Notes: generated from the sequence alone by a model not told the origin. Positions 54,859-63,849 are shown, numbered from the stretch's first letter. The stretch: 64,000 nucleotides of DNA from Parapedobacter pyrenivorans (GCF_014636865.1 NZ_BMER01000002.1:1-64000), one strand, 5' to 3'. Made by a program: numbers and translations.

Positions 54859-55526
54859 ACTATTATATTTTATCTAATAACTATCGATTACAAACCACCT
54901 TTACCTCTGATGGTGTTTTAGCAGAAGGGTATGATCAGAAAAATCCTTTTCCTCCCATGAAATATTCCTGGACAAAACCGAGAGATTTAAACCGTGTTTA
55001 TCCATCGGAATTAAATTATATTTTTAAGGGAGGCATTTTTAAACTGGATTACGCAAGTTTTTGGGATGGCTACATTGTTAGCAGAGAATTTAAAGAATTA
55101 ATAGATATCTTGCGGTGCCCTGTATACAAATCAGTCCGCCTGAATGTACTCAACATAAAAGGGGAACGGATTTCTAATGAGGGCGAGTATTTTTTCCTTG
55201 ATATGCGTCATTCCGTTCAGGATGTTGTGGATTATCCAAAGTCATTGTTCTTTTTAAATGAAGATATGATAAAAATGAGAGGGTTGACCATCGAACAGGT
55301 TAAAAGTACAGGAGACTATTTTGGAAATATTAAAGCTTATGAAAAAATAGCCCTAAAGGAGGAAAAGGTAGATTTTAACATCTTTAAGTTAAAAGATATC
55401 GCGGTTCACGATCTCGTTTGTGATGAAGAATGTTATTTAAAAATTCGAAACAGTTTTGACCGTGTCAAATGTATCAATCTTACCGACCTAAAAGAGTACA
55501 ATGAAAGATTTGGATGGAGTAATTAA
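54855..55526 (+). CDS. Imm43/DUF1629-like protein
   Basis: 223 residues starting MNYYILSNNYRLQTTF. The C-terminal half (LKEEKVDFNIFKLKDIAVH, LKIRNSFDRVKCINLTDLKE) resembles the Imm43/DUF1629 group in which a protein ends with an FxxLxxY-type segment. Cytosolic. A likely immunity protein of the same island, but family assignment is tentative. AT-rich. Confidence 0.55.
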   Translation: MNYYILSNNYRLQTTFTSDGVLAEGYDQKNPFPPMKYSWTKPRDLNRVYPSELNYIFKGGIFKLDYASFWDGYIVSREFKELIDILRCPVYKSVRLNVLNIKGERISNEGEYFFLDMRHSVQDVVDYPKSLFFLNEDMIKMRGLTIEQVKSTGDYFGNIKAYEKIALKEEKVDFNIFKLKDIAVHDLVCDEECYLKIRNSFDRVKCINLTDLKEYNERFGWSN

Positions 55527-55625
55527 TTCGAATGGCTTAAAAACGTGTTTTTGAGAGAGTGTAACTTTAACTGTGTCACTGGATAAACGGATAAAAAACA
55601 ATAGATTCGTAAATCCGAGTGACAA

Positions 55626-55781
55626 ATGAAAGAGAAAGAACCATTTGACTTTGAGCGCTTCAAACAGGAAGCGATGGAAGGTTTGTACGCCGGCAAGAAG
55701 GCCGGCGGCATTGACGGAGTTTTCGCACCACTGATGAAACATCTGCTGGAATCGATGCTGGACGGCGAGCTGTTGGTTCAA
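55626..55781 (+). pseudogene. IS256-family transposase N-terminal fragment
   Basis: First about 50 codons of an ORF that runs to 56063: EKEPFDFERFKQEAMEGLYA, GGIDGVFAPLMKHLLESMLDGEL resembles the N-terminus of IS256-type transposases. The catalytic DDE part is missing, and the later residues of the ORF no longer look like transposase; its tail overlaps a genuine small membrane-protein gene in another frame. Marks the distal end of the island. Confidence 0.6.
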
Positions 55782-55923
55782 ATCTTACAACCCAAAGGTT
55801 CGAATTCCGTATCAGCAGGTTCAAAAAGCCTTAGAGAAATCCGGGGATTTGGTCGTTTTTTCCGCGACGTTTCTACCCCGGCAAACAAAATGGCCGGCTA
55901 TGGGTTATTCTATGAAAAACTAA

Positions 55924-56079
55924 ATGAGAAGCTTTCTTTTTATCTTAGCCTTGGTCCTGTTAGTTGGTTGGGGAATCGGTGTATTTTTTTATGCATTGAA
56001 GGGTTTATTCAACATCGTTGTTGTTTTAGCCGCCATTGCGTTCATTATTGCCATTTTCAATAGGCCTCGAAGAACTTGA
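55924..56079 (+). CDS. lmo0937-like small membrane protein
   Basis: 51 residues (MRSFLFILALVLLVGWGIGV, then FNIVVVLAAIAFIIAIFN), two helices and a basic tail. Same family as the gene at 33768-33920. It lies in a different frame from the transposase remnant ORF and would be missed by ORF finders preferring long frames. Confidence 0.7.
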   Translation: MRSFLFILALVLLVGWGIGVFFYALKGLFNIVVVLAAIAFIIAIFNRPRRT

Positions 56080-56080
56080 T

Positions 56081-56389
56081 TTACGCCTGAGCTGTCGGAC
56101 CACCAAAATTCATGGGAAACGGCGGTTCATCGTGCGCATCGATTTTGCCATTCGCGGATTCGTATTTGGCAATATTGTCATCCAACGCGTGCAGTAACCG
56201 TTTGGCATGTTCGGGAGTAAGGATTATTCTTGATTTAACTTTCGCCTTTGGGATACCGGGCATCACTCGTATAAAATCGAGCACAAATTCCGTATTGGAG
56301 TGGGTGATAATAGCCAAGTTAGAGTAGGTACCTTCGGCCACATCCTCAGCGAGCTCGATATTTAATTGATTTTCATTCTTGTCTGCCAT
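56081..56389 (-). CDS. DUF3467-family protein
   Basis: 102 residues. Core IELAEDVAEGTYSNLAIITH, DFIRVMPGIPKAKVKSRIIL and PEHAKRLLHALDDNIAKYE is the DUF3467 signature, a small cytosolic family of unknown function in Bacteroidota. Start ATG 56389. It lies convergent to the small membrane gene, 1 nt apart. Confidence 0.9.
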   Translation of the reverse strand: MADKNENQLNIELAEDVAEGTYSNLAIITHSNTEFVLDFIRVMPGIPKAKVKSRIILTPEHAKRLLHALDDNIAKYESANGKIDAHDEPPFPMNFGGPTAQA

Positions 56390-56481
56390 TATTCGTTTTC
56401 TTGATCCGTATACTTTATATTGGGACTCGGAAGCATTTCACTTTTCGCAAATGTGCGAAGAAATTTTCGATTATCGATTAT

Positions 56482-57210
56482 TTAACTCCATCCCTTATAA
56501 CGGTGCCTTATTTTTAAGTATTCCATTCGGAATGCATCAAAAAAAATAGTCACCACTAAAAGTGCGGCCGGTACAAAAAAAGAGTAGTGTCGATAATGTT
56601 GGAAACAGAACGCGCCGAGTATGCCGCCGATTAGAAAAAACAGCACAATACTTCCTTGTAAAATCAGCCGTTCGCTTAACCCTTTATTCAACCGAAAATT
56701 TGCACGAATAACGCTGGACAGCGATATTCCTAAATCCGTCATTAATCCGGTCAGATGCGTGGTACGCACTACCGACTTGGAGATCATTGTTACCAGTGCA
56801 TTTTGCATACCCATTACAAACAACAAACTGCCGGCAAAATAAGGAGCCTGTCCCGTATATTCGTCAGATGATGCCCCATAGTAAGCAACAAAGCAGAGGA
56901 CACTAAGTTCAATAAAAAGCGGAATCGTATACACGTATCGCCTATGTTTACCCATAAATCCGATATACCATCCTGAAAACGTGGCACCGAATAAAAACAG
57001 AAGTAGCCATCCCAAAGCAACGAATGCTTCCTTCACATCCCCGCTCTCGAGGTCTATGGCCAACAACGCCGCATGCCCCGTAACGTTGGTCGTCAGGATC
57101 GAAAACGCCAATAACCCAGCCACATTGACAAAACCGGCCGTAAGGCAAAGCAATATCGCCAAGCGAAGATTATGGGCATATGTCCGTTTTGGACCGGTAT
57201 GGCGCAGCAT
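56482..57210 (-). CDS. DUF1275/YoaK-family membrane protein
   Basis: 242 residues, about six membrane helices. Family signature LCLTAGFVNVAGLLAFSIL, TNVTGHAALLAIDL and MGMQNALVTMISKSVVRTTH. Function unknown; members often look like small-molecule transporters. Ends 24 nt before the M42 region on the other side, same strand. Confidence 0.9.
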   Translation of the reverse strand: MLRHTGPKRTYAHNLRLAILLCLTAGFVNVAGLLAFSILTTNVTGHAALLAIDLESGDVKEAFVALGWLLLFLFGATFSGWYIGFMGKHRRYVYTIPLFIELSVLCFVAYYGASSDEYTGQAPYFAGSLLFVMGMQNALVTMISKSVVRTTHLTGLMTDLGISLSSVIRANFRLNKGLSERLILQGSIVLFFLIGGILGAFCFQHYRHYSFFVPAALLVVTIFFDAFRMEYLKIRHRYKGWS

Positions 57211-57234
57211 AATGGCAATATACTACTCCGTTTA

Positions 57235-58350
57235 TTATTTTGCAAATGACCGGAAATCGTGCCCGGATTTGATAGCCAGCAACGTTTCGTATATCAGGCG
57301 GATAACATTGTCGACATCCTCCTTGTGGATCATTTCAACAGTGGTGTGCATATAACGTAACGGCAGTGATATCAGCACGGAAGGTACGCCCTCATTCGAA
57401 TAAGCAAATGCATCGGTATCAGTACCTGTCCAGCGTGAAGAAGCCTGCCGCTGGAAAGGGATTTCTTTTTTCAATGCCGTATCGATCAGCAGTTTGTTGA
57501 AGTTAATCTGTACAGAAGGTGCATATGATACTACTGGACCTTTGCCACACGCCAGATCACCCTGCGTAATCTTGTTAATCATCGGCGTTTGCGTGTCGTG
57601 GGTTACATCTGTCACGATAGCCAGATTGGGTTTGATGCGGTGTGCAATCATTTCTGCTCCCCGCAAACCGATTTCCTCCTGAACCGAATTAACAATGTAC
57701 AAGCCGAAGGGTAATTTTTTCTTAGTTTCTTTGAGCAATCGTGCGACTTCGGCGATCATGAATCCCCCTGCCCTATTATCGAGCGCGCGACCCACGTAAT
57801 AACGGTCATTCAACACCATAAATTGGTCCTCGTATGTCACCACAGAACCAACATGGACCCCAAGCGCTTCTACTTCCTCCTTGCTGGTACAGCCACAGTC
57901 TAAAAAGATATTCTTTAATGTCGGAGCTTCCTCTTTCTCGCCAGAGCGCGTATGTATGGCCGGCCATCCGAACACAGCTTTTACCACGCCTTTGTCCGTG
58001 TGGATATCTACACGTTTAGAAGGCGCTATCTGATGATCTGAGCCGCCATTTCGGATGACGTAAATCAGCCCGTCTTTCGTAATATAATTCACAAACCACG
58101 ATATTTCATCCGCATGTGCCTCAATAACCACCTTAAACTCGGCATTGGGATTGATGACGGCAACAGCCGTCCCGTAGTGATCGGTAAAGGTGTCGTCTAC
58201 ATAGGGTTTCAGGTAGTCTAACCACAAACGCTGCCCACTCCATTCAAAACCAGTGGGAGAAGGGTTGTTTATATACCGCTCAAAAAAATTAAGCGATTTG
58301 GGAGTGACGACAGGAATATGCTTTTTCTCTTCTTTTTTTGCCTTTGCCAT
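57235..58350 (-). CDS. M42-family metallopeptidase (glutamyl aminopeptidase-like)
   Basis: 371 residues from ATG 58350 (MAKAKKEEKKHIPVVTP); the 32-codon longer frame would run through the promoter. Co-catalytic metal motifs: EAHADEISW (His, Asp), RALDNRAGG (bridging Asp), QEEIGLRGAE (Glu pair), VTDVTHDTQTP (Asp) and YMHTTVEMIH (His). It is a cytosolic aminopeptidase, probably a dodecameric TET-type enzyme. A TAGATTTG element lies 43 nt upstream. Confidence 0.93.
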   Translation of the reverse strand: MAKAKKEEKKHIPVVTPKSLNFFERYINNPSPTGFEWSGQRLWLDYLKPYVDDTFTDHYGTAVAVINPNAEFKVVIEAHADEISWFVNYITKDGLIYVIRNGGSDHQIAPSKRVDIHTDKGVVKAVFGWPAIHTRSGEKEEAPTLKNIFLDCGCTSKEEVEALGVHVGSVVTYEDQFMVLNDRYYVGRALDNRAGGFMIAEVARLLKETKKKLPFGLYIVNSVQEEIGLRGAEMIAHRIKPNLAIVTDVTHDTQTPMINKITQGDLACGKGPVVSYAPSVQINFNKLLIDTALKKEIPFQRQASSRWTGTDTDAFAYSNEGVPSVLISLPLRYMHTTVEMIHKEDVDNVIRLIYETLLAIKSGHDFRSFAK

Positions 58351-58392
58351 GTTATTTTTGACTATGAAGTTGTGAACAAAATCGGCGACGTA

Positions 58393-58400
58393 CAAATCTA
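58393..58400 (-). promoter_or_regulatory. -7 element (TAGATTTG) of the M42 peptidase gene
   Basis: Minus strand TAGATTTG, 42 nt from ATG 58350; no matching -33 element seen. Confidence 0.4.
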
Positions 58401-58416
58401 TGAAATATTTGTGGGT

Positions 58417-58596
58417 ATGGAAGCCCCGGTTGCCGAGCAAACTCAACGGCTTATGAAGAAAAGAATATTCAAATTACTTGTCAAGGTCAACAACAAACTC
58501 TTGCCGAGTTATACCGGCAAAGATCCGGCTACACTTACCAAGGGGCAGCAAGCCATCTTAGGGTTCCGTTATTGGGCGCTGATCAATTCACTTTAA
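58417..58596 (+). CDS. Small conserved protein of the type often labelled SsrA-binding
   Basis: 59 residues from ATG 58417. The end, KKRIFKLLVKVNNKLLPSY, ILGFRYWALINSL, matches a short Bacteroidota family frequently but wrongly labelled SsrA-binding protein. It is basic and cytosolic. An upstream extension to 58318 overlaps the M42 start and is not preferred. Confidence 0.65.
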   Translation: MEAPVAEQTQRLMKKRIFKLLVKVNNKLLPSYTGKDPATLTKGQQAILGFRYWALINSL

Positions 58597-58597
58597 T

Positions 58598-59749
58598 TTA
58601 CTTCAGCACTTCCCGCGCGATTACCAGTTTTTGGATTTCCGAGGTGCCCTCGCCGATGGTGCATAACTTGGAATCGCGGTAATACTTCTCGACCGGAAAA
58701 TCCTTGGTGTACCCGTAGCCGCCAAAAATCTGTACCGCTTCGGTAGCGCATCGCACGGCTACTTCCGACGCGTAATATTTGGCCATTGCGGAATTCTTGG
58801 TTACATCCTCCCCGCGGTTCTTCAATGCGCAAGCCTGCCGGATCAATAACTCCGCGGCTTCAACCTCGGTAGCCATGTCTGCCAACTTAAATGATATTCC
58901 TTGGAAATTAGCGATCGGCTGCCCGAATTGGTGGCGCTCCTTTGCATATTTGGTTGCTGCGGCTAATGCACCCTTAGCAATACCCAACGCTAATGCGGCG
59001 ATGGAAATACGTCCTCCATCCAATACCTTCATCGCTTGCCTGAATCCATCACCTTCTTCGCCGAGCAGATTTTCTCGGGGTACCCGACAATTATCAAAGA
59101 TGAGCTCCGTTGTCTCTGAAGCCCGCATACCCAGTTTATTCTCCTTTTTTCCGTGCGTAAACCCCGGTGTACCTTTTTTAATCACTAAGGCCGACACGCC
59201 GTGGGAACGGGCCTTTTCACCCGTGCGCACCATCACCACGGCAATATCGCCGCTTTTACCGTGGGTAATCCAATTCTTCGCCCCGTTTACCACGTATTCA
59301 TCACCATCCAATACCGCCGCGGTGCCCATACGCAGCGCATCAGATCCGGTGTTTGCTTCGGTAAGTGCCCATGCACCTATCCATTCAGCGGTAGCAAGCT
59401 TCGGTAACCAGCGCTGCTTCTGTTCGTCATTACCGAATGCCAGGATGTGTCCGGAGCATAACGAATTATGGGCGGCCAACGAAAGACCTACCGACCCGCA
59501 AACACGCGCTACCTCGACAATAACATCGACATATTCATCATAACCCAATCCCGCTCCACCATACTCCTCCGGCACGAGAACCCCCATAAGACCTAGCTGT
59601 CCCATGGCTTTGAATGTATCGACGGGAAAAACTTGCGCTTCATCCCATTCCATTACATGTGGACAGACCTGTTTTTCCACAAATTCGCGAACCATCTGTC
59701 GCATCATTTCGCGGTTTTCATCCCCCATTGTTGTCAATTCAGTGTGCAT
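58598..59749 (-). CDS. Acyl-CoA dehydrogenase
   Basis: 383 residues from ATG 59749 (MHTELTTMGDENREMMRQMV); the 22-codon extension upstream is a hydrophobic artefact. Conserved: GVLVPEEYGGAGLGYDEYV, WALTEANTGSDALRMGT, GKKENKLGMRASETTELIF, RHQFGQPIANFQGISFKLAD and the C-terminal IGEGTSEIQKLVIAREVL with the catalytic Glu. FAD-dependent oxidation of acyl-CoA in fatty-acid or amino-acid breakdown. Convergent with the small gene at 58596, 1 nt apart. Confidence 0.93.
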   Translation of the reverse strand: MHTELTTMGDENREMMRQMVREFVEKQVCPHVMEWDEAQVFPVDTFKAMGQLGLMGVLVPEEYGGAGLGYDEYVDVIVEVARVCGSVGLSLAAHNSLCSGHILAFGNDEQKQRWLPKLATAEWIGAWALTEANTGSDALRMGTAAVLDGDEYVVNGAKNWITHGKSGDIAVVMVRTGEKARSHGVSALVIKKGTPGFTHGKKENKLGMRASETTELIFDNCRVPRENLLGEEGDGFRQAMKVLDGGRISIAALALGIAKGALAAATKYAKERHQFGQPIANFQGISFKLADMATEVEAAELLIRQACALKNRGEDVTKNSAMAKYYASEVAVRCATEAVQIFGGYGYTKDFPVEKYYRDSKLCTIGEGTSEIQKLVIAREVLK

Positions 59750-59940
59750 AACCAATTGGTTTTTCACAATTATAAGCAAAGCGAATAGCAATAACAACCA
59801 AACAAAATATCGCATAATATAGAATAAAATGGTTTTTAGTATGAATTTCTATTCGGTTAATTCGTCTTGCCCGCATTTTTCAATTTTAATGTACAATAAA
59901 ATATTTTTTAAAAAATCTACACCTAATTCATTGCAAAACC

Positions 59941-59948
59941 TACCTTTG
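59941..59948 (+). promoter_or_regulatory. -7 element (TACCTTTG) of the DUF6263 gene
   Basis: TACCTTTG, consensus TAnnTTTG, 33 nt before ATG 59982. Confidence 0.45.
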
Positions 59949-59981
59949 GAAGAAACATAAGCACGCTAAAAAAGTACGGAA

Positions 59982-60914
59982 ATGAAGCACACGATCGCAT
60001 TGGGACTTTTGTCTGTCCTCTTCTTGGTATCGGGCCCGGCAGTCGCTGAAAAACCCCCACGCAAAGAGAAAGATTCTTTTTCATACAAACAGGAAGTCTT
60101 TCTGAAATTCAACCTCAAGCCAGGAGATCAATATCGCTTTTCTTCTGTGGTAAAGCAACACATTGTCCAAGAAGCAATGGGTCAGCAAATAACCACCACG
60201 CAAGATATCGCAACAGATTACATCTACGATGTCAAATCCGTGGAAGAGGGCGTCACAACAATCAATGTTACATTCAGCGCCGTAAAAATGGACACAGATG
60301 TTGCAGGTATGCAGCAGCTATCATACGACTCAGCCAATCCCGATGCCGGAACGAACGAACTGAAGGTAATGTCCAACTTAATAGGCAAATCATTCCTGAT
60401 GTATATCAACGAAGAGGGGAGTGTGAAAAAAGTGGAAGGTCTTGCCGAAATCATCGGCGGTGTGGAAGGTCCGCAATCCGAATTGCTTAAGCAAAGTTTC
60501 GGCGATTCGTCCATGATCCAGAACATGAGTCAAATCACAAATATCTACCCAAATCAAAAGGTAAATATCGGCGACACATGGGTAAAGACTTTTTCCGGCC
60601 CTATCGCGGGCATGATGCAATCGGAAGCCACGTCCAACTTTGCACTTTCACAAGTAACGGGTGACGTTGCCGTATTGGAAGTAGATGGCCAGATGAAGTT
60701 TTCGAAACTCACCGGCGGCGGCAACCCAATGTTGCAAGGCGCAGAATTCAACCTCAACGGCACACAGCAGGGTACCATGGAAGTGGATATTGCGTCGGGC
60801 TTACCCGTTCAAACCAAGCTGAAGCAAGATATCAGCGGGAGTTTAGAAATTCAGGGCATGCAAATACCGATGTCTATCGTCTCGGACATCACCATCACGG
60901 GCCAAAAGCTGTAA
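59982..60914 (+). CDS. DUF6263-family exported protein
   Basis: 310 residues. Signal peptide 1-22 (LGLLSVLFLVSGPAVA-EK). The mature part shows the DUF6263 pattern: FNLKPGDQYRFSSVVKQHI, YIYDVKSVEEGVTTINVTF, NIGDTWVKTF-like (VNIGDTWVKTFSGP) and TGLPVQ-like SGLPVQTKLKQDISG. Periplasmic, function unknown. Convergent with apt. Confidence 0.85.
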   Translation: MKHTIALGLLSVLFLVSGPAVAEKPPRKEKDSFSYKQEVFLKFNLKPGDQYRFSSVVKQHIVQEAMGQQITTTQDIATDYIYDVKSVEEGVTTINVTFSAVKMDTDVAGMQQLSYDSANPDAGTNELKVMSNLIGKSFLMYINEEGSVKKVEGLAEIIGGVEGPQSELLKQSFGDSSMIQNMSQITNIYPNQKVNIGDTWVKTFSGPIAGMMQSEATSNFALSQVTGDVAVLEVDGQMKFSKLTGGGNPMLQGAEFNLNGTQQGTMEVDIASGLPVQTKLKQDISGSLEIQGMQIPMSIVSDITITGQKL

Positions 60915-60958
60915 CTTGCCTTAACTTCGCGGGTGTTGCAAGCATCCCCCGTTGCTTT

Positions 60959-61489
60959 TTAGCCGTAGCTCACCAAGCTACTGATATGCGGGCTGAATGC
61001 ATGGAGCTGTTCCCGACCCTTAAGGAAATCCAGGCTGATGATAAAAGCATAGCCGGCTATGCTCCCCCCTAGCTTCTGGATGAGTTTGCTGGTAGCGATT
61101 ACCGTGCCGCCAGTGGCCAGCAAGTCATCATGGACAAGTACCCGCGCCCCTGCCGCAAAAGCGTCTTCATGGATTTCAATCGTAGCATTGCCGTATTCCA
61201 GGGTGTATTCTTGTTTGACCGTATGATAGGGCAGTTTACCCACTTTCCGTATCGGAACAAATGGCTTTCCCAACCGCTGGGCTAGTGTCAGACCAAATAG
61301 AAAACCCCGGCTTTCAATACCCGCCACCACATCGATCGGATTCGCGGGTAGGCTCGCTAGTAAACCGTCCACAACCGCCCCGCATAGCTTCGGGTCTTTA
61401 AGGATTGGCGTAATATCTTTAAAGACAACTCCTTGCTTAGGGAAATCAGGAATGTCCCGGATGACGGATTTGAGTTGCTGATCAATCAT
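60959..61489 (-). CDS. apt: Adenine phosphoribosyltransferase
   Basis: 176 residues. IRDIPDFPKQGVVFKDITPI at the N-terminus, FVPIRKVGKLPY and PRPP-binding RVLVHDDLLATGGT are diagnostic. It salvages adenine to AMP. Its ATG overlaps the end of the upstream ComEA-like gene by 8 nt, so the two are coupled. Confidence 0.96.
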   Translation of the reverse strand: MIDQQLKSVIRDIPDFPKQGVVFKDITPILKDPKLCGAVVDGLLASLPANPIDVVAGIESRGFLFGLTLAQRLGKPFVPIRKVGKLPYHTVKQEYTLEYGNATIEIHEDAFAAGARVLVHDDLLATGGTVIATSKLIQKLGGSIAGYAFIISLDFLKGREQLHAFSPHISSLVSYG

Positions 61490-62420
61490 TGGATACTGTT
61501 AAATAAGGCACAATTTTACGAAAAATACGCTTATCCATGATGACGATATCCAATAAATCGGTGAGCGATTGGTAGGGACCATGTTGTTTACGATACTGTA
61601 CAATAGCATTGGCCAGTTTATGGCTGATAAAGGGATGGCTCCGCAGATGATCGTAGTCGGCGGAATTTACAGCTATTTTCTTTACTTTTCCCGTATCGAC
61701 GTATACTTGAGTCTTCACCCCATCAAACCGCAAGGAGTCAAACCCATACACGTCCATCAACTGCGAGATATTGTGGAAGCCACCCAAAAGATCCCTGAAT
61801 CGAACGATACGGGACGCAAACACTGGCCCGATACCAGGCAGGAATTGTAGTTCAAGTGAATCCGCTGTGTTCAGGTCAAGGAATAATGTACTCCTTTCCT
61901 CGCGCTCAACTACCGCGTTACCATCTCTATCAGACGAACGGCCCGGTGTTGCAGGGCTGGGGGCATGGATTTCCTCGATATCGATATACGCCGCGAGACG
62001 GGCATAGTCAGCTTCATTGATTGCATAAATCTTTTTGAAGTCTTCTTTCTTTCGGAATTGCCCGCCCTTTGCCTCATAATTCTTGATCATCCGTATCTGC
62101 CTATCGGAAAGCCCCAGCCGTTTCCAATCCACAACAGCAAGCCCGTTTGGATCAAACCTGAAATACTCGACTTCCACCATCGGCGTTTCCGGAATTGAAA
62201 CAGGCTTTTTGTTACCCACCGCTGATCTACGCGCATCAACAGTAGCCAGAAAATGATCAATATCAGCAATTTGTGCCGACAAATCGCTACCGTCATTGTT
62301 ATCCCGTAAAGCATATATACGAGGAATCAGCCATAGCATCAACAAGAACACACTTAATAGGCAAATGCCATTTAGTTCCCTGCGACTAAAAGCAAAATAC
62401 TTTTCAAACCATTTATACAT
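61482..62420 (-). CDS. ComEA-like helix-hairpin-helix protein, membrane-anchored
   Basis: 312 residues from ATG 62420 (MYKWFEKYFAFSRRELNG). One membrane helix (ICLLSVFLLMLWLIPRIYAL), a low-complexity middle, then three helix-hairpin-helix-type repeats: MIKNYEAKGGQFRKKEDFKK, LQFLPGIGPVFASRIVRF, and SHKLANAIVQYRKQHGPYQS. HhH repeats bind DNA; ComEA proteins carry DNA in the periplasm during uptake. Role in natural transformation here is inferred. Confidence 0.85.
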   Translation of the reverse strand: MYKWFEKYFAFSRRELNGICLLSVFLLMLWLIPRIYALRDNNDGSDLSAQIADIDHFLATVDARRSAVGNKKPVSIPETPMVEVEYFRFDPNGLAVVDWKRLGLSDRQIRMIKNYEAKGGQFRKKEDFKKIYAINEADYARLAAYIDIEEIHAPSPATPGRSSDRDGNAVVEREERSTLFLDLNTADSLELQFLPGIGPVFASRIVRFRDLLGGFHNISQLMDVYGFDSLRFDGVKTQVYVDTGKVKKIAVNSADYDHLRSHPFISHKLANAIVQYRKQHGPYQSLTDLLDIVIMDKRIFRKIVPYLTVSND

Positions 62421-62454
62421 CTCATTTCCTAAGGTTCTGGCATTCAAAGATAAC

Positions 62455-62488
62455 AAAAAAAACCTGGTGGGCGTTTTACCCACCAGGT
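62455..62488 (-). terminator. Terminator of the xerC-hpf unit
   Basis: On the minus strand ACCTGGTGGG (62488-62479) pairs with CCCACCAGGT (62471-62462), followed by eight U. It lies 30 nt beyond the hpf stop. Confidence 0.9.
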
Positions 62489-62517
62489 CAGCACTATCTT
62501 TCCAGAGCAAATCAATG

Positions 62518-62865
62518 CTATGCTACATACTCATCAGTTTGTGAGAGTAATTCTTTGTGGTTGCTCGCTTTTGCTCGTGTCTTGGTTTTATGTTTGTTAA
62601 TTTGCCTACGTAACGATTCGACTGCGAGGTCTGTGGCTTCTTCAAAGGATTTAGCCTGTGCCTTTGCAAATAATTGGTTACCCGGAATATTAAGTTTGAA
62701 TTCCGTTACCTTGTTTGCTTCATCTTCTACATTTTCCACCTTGAGATAACACTCCCCGTCTATGATTTGATCAAAGAACTGATCGAGTTTGTTCACCCGC
62801 TTCTGGATGAATTGGATTAACTTTTTGTCTGCATCAAAACGAATAGATTGCACAATAATATTCAT
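62518..62865 (-). CDS. hpf: Ribosome hibernation-promoting factor, short form
   Basis: 115 residues. N-terminal MNIIVQSIRFDADKKLIQFI and core KLNIPGNQLFAKAQAKSFEE, AVESLRRQINKHKTK match HPF/RaiA proteins that dimerise or inactivate ribosomes in stationary phase. It has no long C-terminal domain, so it is a short HPF. It starts 14 nt after the xerC stop, same strand. Confidence 0.93.
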   Translation of the reverse strand: MNIIVQSIRFDADKKLIQFIQKRVNKLDQFFDQIIDGECYLKVENVEDEANKVTEFKLNIPGNQLFAKAQAKSFEEATDLAVESLRRQINKHKTKTRAKASNHKELLSQTDEYVA

Positions 62866-62879
62866 GTTTCCTCCTTTTT

Positions 62880-63761
62880 TTAAGCCTTTGGATGGGCTTG
62901 TTTATAAATCGATTTAAGCCGTTCGGCCGAATTGTGCGTATACACCTGGGTGGCAGCTAGCCCAGCGTGCCCTAGTAATTCCTTAATCGCGTTCAGGTCT
63001 GCCCCGTTATCGAGCAGCGCAGTAGCGAAAGTATGCCGCAGCACATGCGGGCTTTTTTTTCGCTGCGAAGATATAATACTAAGGTAATGTGTTACGATGT
63101 CATAGATCAATTTGGGATAAGCATTCTTCCCTTCTTTAGTAACGATAAGATGGGTCGAATTGTTGTCAAAATGCTGTGCTTTTTTTTCACTGATATAATG
63201 TTGGAGCAGCACGATCAACGCTTTGTTCAACGGTACGAGTCTTTCCTTGTTCCGCTTACCAAAGATAAGGATATTCCCATTGTAAAAATCGATATGTTCA
63301 TCACGGATTTGCAATAACTCTGAAAGCCTGATACCTGTACCGAACAACAGCTCCAAAACCGTTTTGTCCCGCAGGCCTTCAAATGTATCAGCAAAAACAT
63401 TTTCCGCATCCAGCAGTAACGACAATTTTTCTTTATCTACAATTACCGGAAGTTTCTTCGGTGTCTTCAATGCCTTTACCAATGCAAAGGGATTCTGCAG
63501 CACCGCGCCTTCGCGCATAAGAAATTTATAATAGGTACGGAGTGCGGCGAGGCTTCGATTGATTGTTGCTGGGCTGCGCCCACGTTCAAATCGCGTGGCC
63601 AAATACGCCCTTGCTTGGCGGTGTGTCACTTTATCAACACCGGTATCTAGTGCTGTTAAATAATCAACAAATTGTTGCACTTCATGACCATAGGCGGTAA
63701 GTGTATGTTCAGAAAAGCGCTTTTCATACGCGATAAAACGAATAAACCGGTCTACAAACAT
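62880..63761 (-). CDS. xerC: Tyrosine recombinase XerC/XerD-like
   Basis: 293 residues, canonical Xer length. Catalytic set: R145 in GTGIRLSELL, beta-lysine near K169/K172 (IFGKRNKERLVPL), H239 and R242 in HVLRHTFA, H265 in LLGHAGL, Y274 in TQVYTHNS. N-terminal SAM-like domain 1-90. It resolves chromosome dimers. Located rpsU-xerC-hpf, a conserved arrangement, so a housekeeping Xer rather than a mobile-element integrase. Confidence 0.93.
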   Translation of the reverse strand: MFVDRFIRFIAYEKRFSEHTLTAYGHEVQQFVDYLTALDTGVDKVTHRQARAYLATRFERGRSPATINRSLAALRTYYKFLMREGAVLQNPFALVKALKTPKKLPVIVDKEKLSLLLDAENVFADTFEGLRDKTVLELLFGTGIRLSELLQIRDEHIDFYNGNILIFGKRNKERLVPLNKALIVLLQHYISEKKAQHFDNNSTHLIVTKEGKNAYPKLIYDIVTHYLSIISSQRKKSPHVLRHTFATALLDNGADLNAIKELLGHAGLAATQVYTHNSAERLKSIYKQAHPKA

Positions 63762-63762
63762 A

Positions 63763-63808
63763 GAAAACTATCCATATATTCTACATGCTGAATATACGGA
63801 TAGTTTTC
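63763..63808 (-). repeat. 19-bp hairpin immediately upstream of xerC
   Basis: GAAAACTATCC-A-TATATTC (63763-63781) and GAATATA-C-GGATAGTTTTC (63790-63808) form a 19-bp stem with one mismatch (a G-U pair on the minus-strand RNA) and an 8-nt loop. It ends 1 nt before the xerC ATG. It lies between rpsU and xerC and may be the rpsU terminator, an RNase site or a control element. Confidence 0.6.
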
Positions 63809-63849
63809 CGATGCTACAAATAAATTGCTTATCTATATTGGAAATATCC

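Noticed and set aside
55790-56063. Continuation of the transposase-like ORF to 56063 as a 145-residue protein.
   Set aside because: Only the first about 50 codons resemble a transposase; the tail is an alternative frame of the lmo0937-like gene.
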